From Pseudomonadota bacterium (GTDB lineage Bacteria > Pseudomonadota > Gammaproteobacteria > Halothiobacillales > Halothiobacillaceae), in NCBI GenBank assembly GCA_021795795.1, contig JAJYPA010000248.1, forward strand, positions 1-11,056: a stretch of 11,056 nucleotides of DNA. The letters run 5' to 3'. The notes under the pieces are model-generated. The model saw only the letters and a list, made by a program, of their open reading frames with translations, did not search any database and had not been told where the DNA came from. Each line of letters starts with the position of its first letter. Positions within the stretch are counted from its first letter, which is position 1. A program made the translations under genes and the position numbers. This document shows positions 1 to 7,074 of this stretch, one piece after another.

Positions 1-1156
1 GCAGGGCCAGAAAGAAAAAAGGAATCGTCAGCAAAAAAGAAATACCGGTCACCCAGACACGGGCTGTGATAATACCGCGTCGCAGCAGATAGTCGGCAAG
101 CCACCCGCTCGCGATGACGCCACCAATGCCCCCCAGGCCGATACCCACAAATATCAGGCTGGCGCTCATGGTATTGAGGTCAAAACGCTGGGTCAGATAG
201 AGCACACCAAAGGCCATGAGCCCTGTAAAATAAAAATACCCAGCAGATGAGGCCGAGATAAAAATGACGTTACTGGGAATTGAGAGAATGGCACGAGCGG
301 ATTTTAACCAGGACCAGTATGTGGGATCCTCACGCAAAATGCGTGTAGCGACCGGCGGGATTTGTTTTTTCTTGATGTCTTCGAGAAGGTATCGCTTGGT
401 ATCTGACTTGACGCTACACACTGGAGTTGATACAGAGGAGGTTGTATGGTCGATAAGAACATCCTGTGCGAGCTTGCCCATGTTGTCGCGCGTCGGCTCG
501 CGCATACCTTTTGTGAGCAGATAAGCTAAAATAAACGCCATGGCTGCGAGGACGTAAAAAGTGATACGCCAATTGCCCAGTGCGTTGATGGTTCCTGCAA
601 CGGCCATTCCAATGCCCGCACCTAGCAGTTCACCGCCAACAATCAGGCCAAAAGCGCGGCTGCGCCAGGAGGGCGGGAAAAGATCCCCAGATAAGGAAGC
701 AATAACAGGTCCCACAGCCACTCCGGCTGCCCCTGCCACCATCTGCATAACCAACAGGAATATATAGTCTGGTGAGATCGCACTGATAGCTATGGCTGCC
801 GCCCAGATACAAATAAGCTTGGTCAGCAAAGGGACGCGTGCCTGTTGGTCCCCCAGTATACCGATCGGCAGTGATGCCACGGCTCCAGTTAAAATGGATG
901 CCGCCGAAAGTAAGCCAAAATCTACATTACCGATGGCAAGCTCGTGTTCCAGCGAGGGAGCAACGGCACCCAGAGCCGCAATATTGACGCTGGCCAGTCC
1001 TTGGGTCAGTGCCAGCAGAGCGATGGCACGCGGGCGGGGTATGCTGGTCAGCCAGATCTTTTCATGGCGGGAAAAGGCATCAAACAGACTGCTCAGATTT
1101 ACTTTCTTTTCCCTCAGCAGGGCATACAGAAGGTAGCGGGGTGCTCTGCGGCTCAT
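1..1156 (-). CDS. MFS permease, C-terminus beyond the window edge
   Basis: A frame open from an ATG at 1156 down to the left edge encodes at least 385 residues of a major facilitator superfamily transporter, a proton- or ion-coupled inner-membrane carrier. After a basic N-terminal stretch (about 1-40), hydrophobic segments lie near residues 44-64, 80-101, 112-130 and 131-155, followed by two more. A long hydrophilic loop of about 70 residues comes next, and then at least three more membrane segments. The loop between segments 2 and 3 carries the MFS signature GILGDQQARVPLL (residues 99-111), a variant of GxLaDrxGRr. The start codon overlaps the pqiC stop as ATGA, which points to translational coupling and to the same operon as pqiABC. 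The substrate cannot be read from sequence. A lipid-related or efflux role is only suggested by the neighbours. The remaining membrane segments should lie outside the window. Confidence 0.88.
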   Translation of the reverse strand, partial: MSRRAPRYLLYALLREKKVNLSSLFDAFSRHEKIWLTSIPRPRAIALLALTQGLASVNIAALGAVAPSLEHELAIGNVDFGLLSAASILTGAVASLPIGILGDQQARVPLLTKLICIWAAAIAISAISPDYIFLLVMQMVAGAAGVAVGPVIASLSGDLFPPSWRSRAFGLIVGGELLGAGIGMAVAGTINALGNWRITFYVLAAMAFILAYLLTKGMREPTRDNMGKLAQDVLIDHTTSSVSTPVCSVKSDTKRYLLEDIKKKQIPPVATRILREDPTYWSWLKSARAILSIPSNVIFISASSAGYFYFTGLMAFGVLYLTQRFDLNTMSASLIFVGIGLGGIGGVIASGWLADYLLRRGIITARVWVTGISFLLTIPFFFLAL

Positions 1157-1737
1157 CGCAGATGCGCGGCAACGGTTTGGGCGAGCTCTGCCAGTAACTG
1201 GCTCATGGCTGCGGCCTGGTCCCTGGGATGCTGCCTACTGGCGGCCTGAAAACTGCTGCGTCCCTGGGCAACTATTTGTTGCGTTGATGTATTCAGTACG
1301 AACCAGTCAGCGTTTAGCTCAACCTGTTCCGAATCCGTTGGCATAAAGCGCTGAACGACCACCCGCAGGAGCAGGTAGGGCCCCTGTGGGGTGGGATCGC
1401 CTGGCATGAACACTGTCTTGTGCGGAAGAGCGTCCGCCATATCCTGGGCCAATACCCGTTGGGCCATTCCGCTCAAGGGCGCGATCCAGCGGACGTGATC
1501 AGCGACCTTAAAACGGTTCCTGCTCTGCTCGCGGGTGAGATAGAGGCGATCCAGATCCGCTGGCATCTGGACGTTGGCTATCAGCAAGGGGAGTCCTTTA
1601 CCCTGCAGGGTACCAAAGGACACCTTTCGGGCCGCTGGGGTCACCGGTGTCAAAGTCAGATATTGGGTGGGTACAGAGGCGCAGGCACTGAGTCCACAGG
1701 CGGCACCGAGCAGCAGCGGCAGCATTTTGAGGTTCAT
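1153..1737 (-). CDS. pqiC: PqiC-like outer-membrane lipoprotein (ABC-type transport auxiliary lipoprotein, DUF330 family)
   Basis: A 194-residue lipoprotein. The N-terminus has a short hydrophobic signal ending in the lipobox L16-S17-A18-C19, so Cys19 should be lipidated; no Asp follows the Cys, which fits outer-membrane sorting. The mature part begins SVPTQYLTLTPV, the usual opening of the DUF330/PqiC (YmbA) family, and the length matches that family. In E. coli, PqiC forms an outer-membrane ring that docks the PqiB tube; that role is inferred here from family and gene order. The ATG at 1737 overlaps the pqiB stop (ATGA), and its own TGA overlaps the start of the downstream MFS gene, so all four genes are probably translated as one coupled unit. 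The symbol rests on family plus synteny; sequence divergence from enteric PqiC is expected. Confidence 0.87.
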   Translation of the reverse strand: MNLKMLPLLLGAACGLSACASVPTQYLTLTPVTPAARKVSFGTLQGKGLPLLIANVQMPADLDRLYLTREQSRNRFKVADHVRWIAPLSGMAQRVLAQDMADALPHKTVFMPGDPTPQGPYLLLRVVVQRFMPTDSEQVELNADWFVLNTSTQQIVAQGRSSFQAASRQHPRDQAAAMSQLLAELAQTVAAHLR

Positions 1738-3398
1738 GGCCTTTTTCCAAAAACGAGGGCGTTGGGATGGCTGTCCAGGTAATTCATGAGGGCACGCAGG
1801 GATTGCGCCGTCCGGGAAAGCTCGTAGAGCGCATGCGGCAGGGTGGTCGATTCAGGATTGCTGACCGCTGCGCCGCCGCTGTGTAAGAGGGCGTTACTAG
1901 CATGGAGCGCTTCATCCGCCTGCTGCACGGTGTCATGAAGTGTTTTCAGAATGTCCGGCAGTCGCGCATTGGCAGTCTGCATCAATTGATCCAGACGAGT
2001 CATGCTTTGATCCAGATGCTTTAGGGTCTGCCGGGTTTGGGAAGAACGGCTGAGTTGCGCCAGTTTGGCGGTGAGCGTATGAATATTTCGCGCGATTTCC
2101 GGCAAAGGCATTTCATGAATTTGCTGCATCACGGCATTGATCTGCTTAACGATGTCATTAATGCCGACGTTGCTTACCATCGGGATTTGTGGCGGGCTGC
2201 CCGCGATTAACCGTGCCGGAGGGGCACCGGTGATTTGATTGAGGGCAATCATTTTGGGACCAAGCAAAGGCACTTCACTACTTAATTCGGCTCGTAGACC
2301 ATGAGCAATTAGGTGGCGCAGGAGACTATTCATCTGGGTTTGCGGGTCGTTGAGACGCCAGATGCTTCCCCGGCTGAGGGGGATACGTTTTGGGTCAAGC
2401 GCAATCAGTATATCCGTGCGCAGGGCATGGTGAAGCGTATCATAATGCATATGCACCTGGGTTACGCTGCCTACCCGAGCGCCTTCGAGCAGGACGGGAG
2501 CACCAACAATCAAGCCTTGCGGTCCACCCGTCGCCACCAGCCGGTAAGGCACGGCATACCGGTCGGGCGCACTGCGCGCGGCGGTCGCATTTTCATAAAG
2601 TGGGAACGTTTCGTTATCATGCACGGCATTCCCTGATTCCGGTGTGGACAAGGCTACAGCTCCACTCAGCAGCGCGGGAATTGCCGGCACATGCACTCCG
2701 GGATGGGTTCCAAACAAACTCACGCCAATGGCGCCGGAACTCCAGAAGCGGCTTCGACTGTTTATAAGCTTAAGATATTTATCAGGAATAAACGCGTAAA
2801 TGTCAAACCCGCTCCCATCGGGCAGCATAGCTTCGCCGCGAATCTCACCGATTCTATAGCCTTTGTAAAACAAAGGCGCGCCTCGAGAAATATTGCCCAG
2901 TCTCTTGGCCTTTAGGACAACGGTGACTCCTTTAGGTTCACTCTTTAAAACGGGTTCCTGATTCAGGCCAACAGCAGGCGTGACGGTACGCCCTGGGTGT
3001 GGGTCAATACCGATGTAGGGTCCCGAGATCAGAGATTTTAAGGAACTCAGATTGGCGAAACTTACTGACTCACCGCCTATCCAATAGCGGGTTCCTTTGC
3101 CTAAATGACCAGCCATATAGGGTTCAAAACGCATGGTCACAGATATTTCGTTAAGGGATTTGGAGAGTCGTACGGCATTGACATGACCCACGATCACGCC
3201 GCGATACTTGACAACGGTATGGTCAGGTTTTATACCACCTATAGTGTTAAAGCGTACCGTTACCAAAGGGCCTTGGGCCATATAGCTGCGCAAGGCCAGC
3301 CACCCGACAATGGCCAAGGCGGCAATCGGCACGGCCCAGATCAGGCCCGGCCAGCGGGTGCGCTGTAATTTTGCAGGAGGAGTGCCGAGTTCAGCCAT
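1734..3398 (-). CDS. pqiB: PqiB-like MCE-domain protein (trans-periplasmic lipid tunnel)
   Basis: A 554-residue protein, close to the length of E. coli PqiB. It has a short cytoplasmic tail, one membrane anchor (about residues 17-38, with the core PGLIWAVPIAALAIVGW) and a large periplasmic part. Three MCE (MlaD) repeats can be placed at about 44-133 (VTVRFNTIGGIKPDHTVVKYRGVIVG), 158-250 (KGVTVVLKAKRLGNISRGAPLFYKG) and 286-390 (VPYRLVATGGPQGLIVGAPVLLEG); each shows the family's G-x-P-V-x-Y/L-x-G-x-x-V/I-G core. A long helical C-terminus (about 410-545) fits the coiled-coil needle of PqiB. Members form hexameric tubes that carry lipids between the inner and outer membranes. The start overlaps the pqiA stop by 8 bases (ATGGCTGA), and the end overlaps pqiC by 4. 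Three MCE domains point to PqiB rather than seven-domain YebT/LetB or single-domain MlaD. Confidence 0.92.
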   Translation of the reverse strand: MAELGTPPAKLQRTRWPGLIWAVPIAALAIVGWLALRSYMAQGPLVTVRFNTIGGIKPDHTVVKYRGVIVGHVNAVRLSKSLNEISVTMRFEPYMAGHLGKGTRYWIGGESVSFANLSSLKSLISGPYIGIDPHPGRTVTPAVGLNQEPVLKSEPKGVTVVLKAKRLGNISRGAPLFYKGYRIGEIRGEAMLPDGSGFDIYAFIPDKYLKLINSRSRFWSSGAIGVSLFGTHPGVHVPAIPALLSGAVALSTPESGNAVHDNETFPLYENATAARSAPDRYAVPYRLVATGGPQGLIVGAPVLLEGARVGSVTQVHMHYDTLHHALRTDILIALDPKRIPLSRGSIWRLNDPQTQMNSLLRHLIAHGLRAELSSEVPLLGPKMIALNQITGAPPARLIAGSPPQIPMVSNVGINDIVKQINAVMQQIHEMPLPEIARNIHTLTAKLAQLSRSSQTRQTLKHLDQSMTRLDQLMQTANARLPDILKTLHDTVQQADEALHASNALLHSGGAAVSNPESTTLPHALYELSRTAQSLRALMNYLDSHPNALVFGKRP

Positions 3399-4659
3399 GA
3401 TGTATTCTCTCGTATTCCGCCCAAAGCACGCGCGGGTCGAAAACGTCTGTAGCGATCATGGTGAGTATCACCACCGCCAGAAAGGCCGGTAAGGCGTAGC
3501 CCACATAAACAGCAAGCAAGCCGGAGAGATGCATCAGCGGTAAAAACACGGTCACCGTGAACACGTCCACATGGGACCAACGTCCGATGGCTTTGATAAT
3601 ACGATAGGCATGGGTTTTGAGGCGCAACAGCTTTGTCGAGCGATTGTGAATAGATATGAAAAACCAACTCAGCATGAAAAGCTTAAGAAATGGAATCACA
3701 ATGCTGGCACAAAAGATAATAATCGCAAATAACAGAAAATGGGCATCAACGAGTTTCATTACGCCGGTCATGATAGTGTAGCCTTGCAGTTGGCCTAATT
3801 GATAGTTGTACTCCATCGGGTAGATGTAGGCAAAGGGATAACAGAAAAAACCGGCCAGTGTCAGAGCAAGGGTGCGCATGGTGGCATTGGGCTTGTATCG
3901 CCAGACTTTGGTGCCGCAACGCATGCAGTCTTTGCCTTCATGATGCGTAGGTGCCGGCAAACCGCAAAAGGCGCAGCCAATATGCTCGATTCCTGGAGAT
4001 ATCGATTCATAAGTCGGGCCAATCCGCCGCCAGATTTCCCGGCGTTCCAGGGTGGCGCGAGTTACCATGGTGAGAAAGGCTATAACAATGACACACCAGC
4101 CGCCAATACCTACCTCAATAGGTAGAAACGGCGCCACACGCTCGTAACCAATACCAAAACCAATGAGAAACACATCAAGCATGGCCCATTGATCGATTTG
4201 TTCCGACCAGCGGAACATCTTGCCAAGCCAGGGTGGATTGTGGCCCGCATAAAGTTCCAGGAGCACGATACTCAAGGTCGTGAAGCGCAGAAAAGGTAAG
4301 GCCAGCAACTCTGCGCCAAGGATGATGGCTACCAGCGGCCAACCCTGCTCTGCCACGCCCCAAATGCCTGAGGCGAGGACGCTCTGATGATGAACACCAA
4401 AAATGTTCACCTTCAGCAGTGGTAGAAAGTTGGCAGGAATGAGCAGAAACAGGGCAGATAGGGTAATGGCCAAGGCCGCATTCAGGCTGCGCCCCGCAGT
4501 GCGCTCCATGATGTGACTGCAGCGAGGGCACAGCAATCGACTTCCGTTCCCAATAGGCGGCAAGTGTTGTTCTAACCCACAATCCGGACAGACCACCACA
4601 CCATGCGGTGGGTCTAGGAGCACATCCGGGACCCCGGATAAGACGGTATCTATGGTCAT
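3391..4659 (-). CDS. pqiA: PqiA-like integral inner-membrane protein (paraquat-inducible protein A family)
   Basis: A 422-residue polytopic membrane protein with the duplicated layout of PqiA, matching the family's usual length. Each half opens with a zinc-ribbon-like cysteine set: C24-x2-C27 with C44-x2-C47, and C229-x2-C232 with C245-x2-C248. Each half then has about four membrane segments, including the typical FLLIPANFLPLL stretch (about 71-82) and the family motif W-x-x-x-DVF in both halves (WAMLDVF at 158-164, and WSHVDVF near 370). PqiA sits in the inner membrane at the base of the PqiB tube and is thought to feed or drive lipid transfer. The ATG at 4659 is preceded by GGTGGA as a modest ribosome site. 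It is the first clear gene of the operon; no strong promoter could be placed upstream. In E. coli the operon answers to superoxide stress and SoxRS, but no such site is visible here. Confidence 0.92.
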   Translation of the reverse strand: MTIDTVLSGVPDVLLDPPHGVVVCPDCGLEQHLPPIGNGSRLLCPRCSHIMERTAGRSLNAALAITLSALFLLIPANFLPLLKVNIFGVHHQSVLASGIWGVAEQGWPLVAIILGAELLALPFLRFTTLSIVLLELYAGHNPPWLGKMFRWSEQIDQWAMLDVFLIGFGIGYERVAPFLPIEVGIGGWCVIVIAFLTMVTRATLERREIWRRIGPTYESISPGIEHIGCAFCGLPAPTHHEGKDCMRCGTKVWRYKPNATMRTLALTLAGFFCYPFAYIYPMEYNYQLGQLQGYTIMTGVMKLVDAHFLLFAIIIFCASIVIPFLKLFMLSWFFISIHNRSTKLLRLKTHAYRIIKAIGRWSHVDVFTVTVFLPLMHLSGLLAVYVGYALPAFLAVVILTMIATDVFDPRVLWAEYERIHHG

Positions 4660-4664
4660 GGTAC

Positions 4665-4967
4665 TTATCCACCATCTTCAGAAAGCGTAGGCAGCGGTAT
4701 GGGCGGAGGCGGATGGCTATCCACTTGTGCGCTGGCGGGATACGGCAGGTCGTGTGTCATCAGCCATTGCACCACGCAGGCGTTGTATGGTGAACACCTC
4801 ACCAGCCAGCTATACCCTCGATTCCCGCTGCTTGAAGTGTAGCAAAGAATTTTCCAGGTTTTATCAGTCAGGGACACCTGCGACCAGTAGCTGGCTCTAA
4901 TGGGTGGATACAAGCCTTGCAGTGCGCCGGGAGACCGGCAAGGAAGGAGTAAAGGGCGAGCGTCCAT
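4665..4967 (-). CDS. Unrecognised small ORF immediately upstream of pqiA
   Basis: An open frame of 100 codons on the same strand as the pqi operon, ending with TAA only 5 bases before the pqiA ATG; the pqiA ribosome site falls inside its last codons. I do not recognise the protein. It lacks a signal peptide and has a Tyr/Trp/Cys-rich middle (for example TWKILCYTSSSGNRGYSWLV) and a proline-rich tail (SHPPPPIPLP). The chosen ATG at 4967 has no visible Shine-Dalgarno sequence, so the true start is uncertain, and the frame may be the tail of a decayed gene or chance coding in an upstream leader. The main arguments that it is real are the tight spacing to pqiA and the non-repetitive amino acid mix; both are weak. 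Confidence 0.3.
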   Translation of the reverse strand: MDARPLLLPCRSPGALQGLYPPIRASYWSQVSLTDKTWKILCYTSSSGNRGYSWLVRCSPYNACVVQWLMTHDLPYPASAQVDSHPPPPIPLPTLSEDGG

Positions 4968-5159
4968 ATAAGGTGTAGCGAATCATGTCCCTGAGTCATG
5001 CGTGGCGTACCGTAAGGTGCGGAGCGAAGCGTTGACAAGGGGGGAAGATAGACCAGCCATTGAGCCGCGAAGGTGTATTCTTCGGGGTGCCGGCGCTGTT
5101 GCAGTAGCGGAAGGCAATACTGTGCAGAGCGCTATCGCCAGCTCTGTCCCGGCCCTGCA
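4968..5159. other. No recognisable gene; probable degraded 5' part of the IS1595 relic
   Basis: If the transposase remnant that follows had full family length (about 300 residues), its N-terminal zinc-ribbon and helix-turn-helix part would fall here and somewhat further left. I could not find those motifs in any frame, nor a left terminal repeat matching the right end. The stretch is therefore either eroded beyond recognition or missing through a 5' truncation. Short open frames here look like noise. Confidence 0.35.
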
Positions 5160-5681
5160 GGGCCTGAGACCCTTCCGTGGGCGGGTGTACCCGAGGTAAT
5201 GGGTGTGGCGTCCACAATAGGGTCCTCGTGGCCGACGCCGTCGAGGTTCGGCAGCGCAAGCGTACCAGCAGTCTCAACAGGCGGAAGGCCGGGCGATACG
5301 TCGGTCGTGTTCGACACCCATTGGTCCTGACCGCAGCGCCCAGTCGCTCGGTGACTTCCTTGAGGGCAACGTGGCTCCCGATGCAGCCATCATCACCGAC
5401 GGCTAGAGTGGTTACGCCAAATTGGCGCGAGCGCGGCTATTCTCACTCTGCCATCGCGGAGCGGAGCGACATACAAGTTGCAGATATCTTCCTGCCGATC
5501 ATCCACCTCGTGTTCTCCAATCTCAAGACCTGGCTGAGGGCATCCATTACGATGTCAGCCCGCAGCATCTACAAGCCTACCTCAACGAATTCACTATCCG
5601 CTTCAACCGCCGGTTCTATCCCTTCAACGACTTCCGCAACCTGCGCGGCATCGCCGGTAATGTCACCGCGCCGGCTTAAGC
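5160..5681 (+). pseudogene. IS1595-family transposase relic (DDE_Tnp_IS1595 / ISXO2-like), multiply frameshifted
   Basis: Pieces of one transposase follow each other in order but in changing frames. From 5177 (frame 2): VGGCTRGNGCGVHNRVLVAD followed by AVEVRQRKRT and AGRYVGRVR. From 5329 (frame 1): DRSAQSLGDFLEGNVAPDAA then IITDG, a TAG at 5404-5406 where the family has Trp (DGWSGY), and SGYAKL. From about 5425 (frame 2): RERGYSHSAIAERSDI and FLPIIHLVFSNLKTWLR. From about 5537 (frame 1): GIHYDVSPQHLQAYLNEFT and FNRRFYPFNDFRNLRGIAG, ending in TAA at 5679-5681. Together these match the catalytic core and C-terminus of IS1595-type transposases. At least three frame changes and one amber codon mean it cannot make an active enzyme. 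The family's N-terminal half is not recognisable. Confidence 0.85.
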
Positions 5682-5705
5682 TGAGTTTTACGCCAACAAA
5701 TCCAG

Positions 5706-5725
5706 CCCCACTATATCTAGTGGGG
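5706..5725. repeat. Perfect inverted repeat at the right edge of the IS1595 relic
   Basis: The sequence CCCCACTA-TATC-TAGTGGGG is an 8-bp perfect stem with a 4-base loop, 24 bases after the transposase stop. Read inwards from this point, the sequence starts GGGGCTGG, resembling the GGGGCTG ends I associate with IS1016/IS1595-type elements, so the left arm may be the element's right terminal repeat. The right arm could then be flanking target DNA, or the whole hairpin could serve as a transcription stop. There is no T-run after it on the plus strand. Confidence 0.5.
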
Positions 5726-5741
5726 GTCTGTGACAATTGGA

Positions 5742-6096
5742 TAAGCAAGGTTGCATCATCCACGCTTTCAGCTACAAGACTAGGGCCATGGATCCCAGAC
5801 CCTCCCCAGGATCTCCGCGCTCCAGGCGCAAGATCGTACCCGGTGAGGTTCCTGCGCGACCCGCGAGGCTCGTCACTATGACGTCGCGGCCACTCTGTGC
5901 GCAAGTTCTGCCTCAGCTTCTGCAAGGAGCGGCGCACCTTGTGTTGGCGACAAAGACCACACTTCTTGTCCGCCCCCATGCCAAAACGAATTCCAAACCC
6001 AATTAAACTGCATATAGCACCAAGGGCCAAGGCATAAGTTTCCTTTTCAGGCGAGCGTTCTCATGAACGACTCTCTTATTGACTTTTGTGTACCGC
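5742..6096. other. Stretch without a recognisable gene
   Basis: About 355 bases between the IS1595 relic and the end of the 123-aa hypothetical gene. Open frames exist on both strands (for example minus 5569-6030, which runs into the transposase relic, and plus 5737-6006), but their translations are rich in Arg, Pro and Ser, have no known motif and lack ribosome sites. No tRNA-like cloverleaf and no repeat array were seen. It is probably eroded accessory DNA. Confidence 0.5.
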
Positions 6097-6113
6097 AAAA
6101 CTGAACAGTTCAG
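6097..6113 (-). terminator. Possible Rho-independent terminator of the 123-aa hypothetical gene
   Basis: On the minus strand, CTGAA-CTG-TTCAG (13 bases with its loop) is followed at once by TTTT. The gene's TGA stop (6110-6112) lies in the upstream arm. The stem is only 5 bp, extended to 6 if the loop closes further, so it would be weak. The position at the gene end and the T-run are the supporting evidence. Confidence 0.4.
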
Positions 6114-6481
6114 CCTAGCTTTGCAATACCACGCGCCAGAATGGAGTCACCTGATGGCACCAAATCTGAGGATTCCCCCCGCGTCACACAGGCCGCCTTG
6201 GCGAGCCGTACCGCAGCCCTCATAACCGCTCCACGCGCCGGGGGAAAGTGGATCGCCGTTGAAAACTCCGCCACGATGCCCGCCGCGCCGTCCAGTTTTT
6301 CGCTCAAGGTCACACTCCGATAATGGTGCGAGTCCTTGAATATTATCCGCGCTTCCTGGTCCAGCATTCTCGCCAACGGGAGCATGGTTAGATAGCGATG
6401 AGACATTGATCCCATAAGACCAACGATCCGGCCAATGTTGGTCAGATGGTCGTCAAAGTCTGTGTGGTTGTGGGTAGCCAT
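6110..6481 (-). CDS. Hypothetical 123-residue protein
   Basis: I do not recognise this protein. It has 123 residues, is mostly predicted helical and soluble, has no signal peptide or membrane segment, and has a His-rich opening (ATHNHTDFDDHL) followed by helices such as SHRYLTMLPLARMLDQEARI and a C-terminal basic/Ala helix (RGAVMRAAVRLAKAA). There is no Shine-Dalgarno sequence before the ATG at 6481. An extended -10 box lies 6 bases upstream, so the message could be leaderless, which would explain the missing ribosome site. A hairpin with a T-run overlaps the stop. It stands alone between two transposase fragments on the opposite strand, so it may be cargo or a leftover of a larger mobile segment. 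Reasons to think it is real: non-random composition plus matching promoter and terminator candidates. Confidence 0.5.
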   Translation of the reverse strand: MATHNHTDFDDHLTNIGRIVGLMGSMSHRYLTMLPLARMLDQEARIIFKDSHHYRSVTLSEKLDGAAGIVAEFSTAIHFPPARGAVMRAAVRLAKAACVTRGESSDLVPSGDSILARGIAKLG

Positions 6482-6487
6482 AAGTTA

Positions 6488-6496
6488 AGTATAGCA
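6488..6496 (-). promoter_or_regulatory. Extended -10 promoter for the hypothetical gene, likely leaderless start
   Basis: Read on the minus strand, TGCTATACT matches the extended -10 consensus TGnTATAAT with one mismatch. Six bases (TAACTT) separate it from the ATG at 6481, so transcription should begin at or next to the start codon. A -35 box is poor (TTCCCT or ATTCCC at 16-17 bases), as is usual for extended -10 promoters. Confidence 0.45.
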
Positions 6497-6684
6497 ACTG
6501 ACCGAGGGTAGGGAATGGCTTCGCTCTGGACCCTCGCTGTTTTTTCGCGAATGCGTATTCCCGGCGGCATCCGGCCACTGATTCCACGGCCATGCGGCTC
6601 CCCCAGGGGCGGGGCGACGTTGGGTAGTTTTGTTCATCATGACCTCTTTTGCGGAGCAAGGACGTTTGTGTGGAGCGACTATCC

Positions 6685-6868
6685 ATGCGCAAGATTCGAG
6701 AAGTGTTACAATTGAAGTACGAGGCGGGACTTATCCGCTAGGGCGATTGCCCGCAGCGTCAACGCCGGCAGGACAACGGTGCAGGAATTCTTTCAGCGTT
6801 TTGCGGCGAGCGGTCTTTCCTGGCCCATGGAGCTGGATGATGCGGGTTTGGACGGTTTGCCAACATGA
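6685..6868 (+). pseudogene. istA: N-terminal fragment of an IS21-family transposase (IstA), frameshifted
   Basis: From the ATG at 6685 the sequence reads MRKIREVLQLKYEAGL, the standard opening of IS21 IstA proteins, then hits TAG at 6739-6741. In the next frame from 6740 the homology continues as RAIARSVNAGRTTVQEFFQR and SGLSWPMELDDAGLDGL, ending in TGA at 6866-6868. This is the N-terminal helix-turn-helix region (about 60 residues) of a protein that is normally around 500 residues. The DDE catalytic domain and the partner ATPase IstB are absent. A +1 frame change and truncation make it a dead remnant. GGAG lies 9 bases before the ATG, a plausible original ribosome site. Confidence 0.82.
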
Positions 6869-6942
6869 GCTTCGGCGCAAGGGGTAGCGCGCATCCTCCG
6901 ACCCAACAGCGACGAAGCCGACCCTGCACGTTTGGAAGGGTG

Positions 6943-6971
6943 GTGACCAATCCGCAAAGAGCCTGCATAAT
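6943..6971 (+). promoter_or_regulatory. Candidate sigma70-type promoter upstream of cfa
   Basis: GTGACC (6943-6948) and CATAAT (6966-6971) are spaced by 17 bases and match the -35 and -10 consensus at 4 and 5 of 6 positions. Transcription would begin near 6978, giving a leader of about 97 bases before the cfa ATG. A TTGACT at 7038-7043 has no usable -10 at the right distance. This is pattern matching only. Confidence 0.3.
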
Positions 6972-7074
6972 GGAACGCTCAGCCATGAACGCCTGCAGTC
7001 CATGCCGACCTCTGCCTGTGCGTTCTTGAGATCAGGCTTGACTTCTGGAATGCCCATTGGACAAAGGAACGTAT

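Noticed and set aside
1153..3393. Genome-wide reassignment of TGA to a sense codon
   Set aside because: pqiA, pqiB and pqiC all end with TGA at exactly the overlaps expected for normal stops, so TGA works as a stop here.
4860..5060. Possible group II intron or structured RNA around the hairpin upstream of the IS relic
   Set aside because: No domain V motif and no reverse transcriptase fragment could be found; only one short hairpin is evident.
5177..5881. Plus-strand open frame of 234 codons
   Set aside because: Only parts of it match the transposase; the intervening stretches and the tail are out-of-frame translation of the relic and flanking DNA.
5569..6030. Minus-strand open frame of 153 codons
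   Set aside because: It runs antisense through the transposase C-terminus, has no ribosome site or motif, and its composition is typical of a shadow frame.
6453..6692. Minus-strand frame of 79 codons upstream of the hypothetical gene
   Set aside because: It overlaps the promoter and start of the better-supported hypothetical gene and the istA start, and has no recognisable motif.
7057..7074. Upstream TTG start for cfa
   Set aside because: The ribosome site AAAGGA lies after this codon and is correctly spaced to the ATG at 7075.
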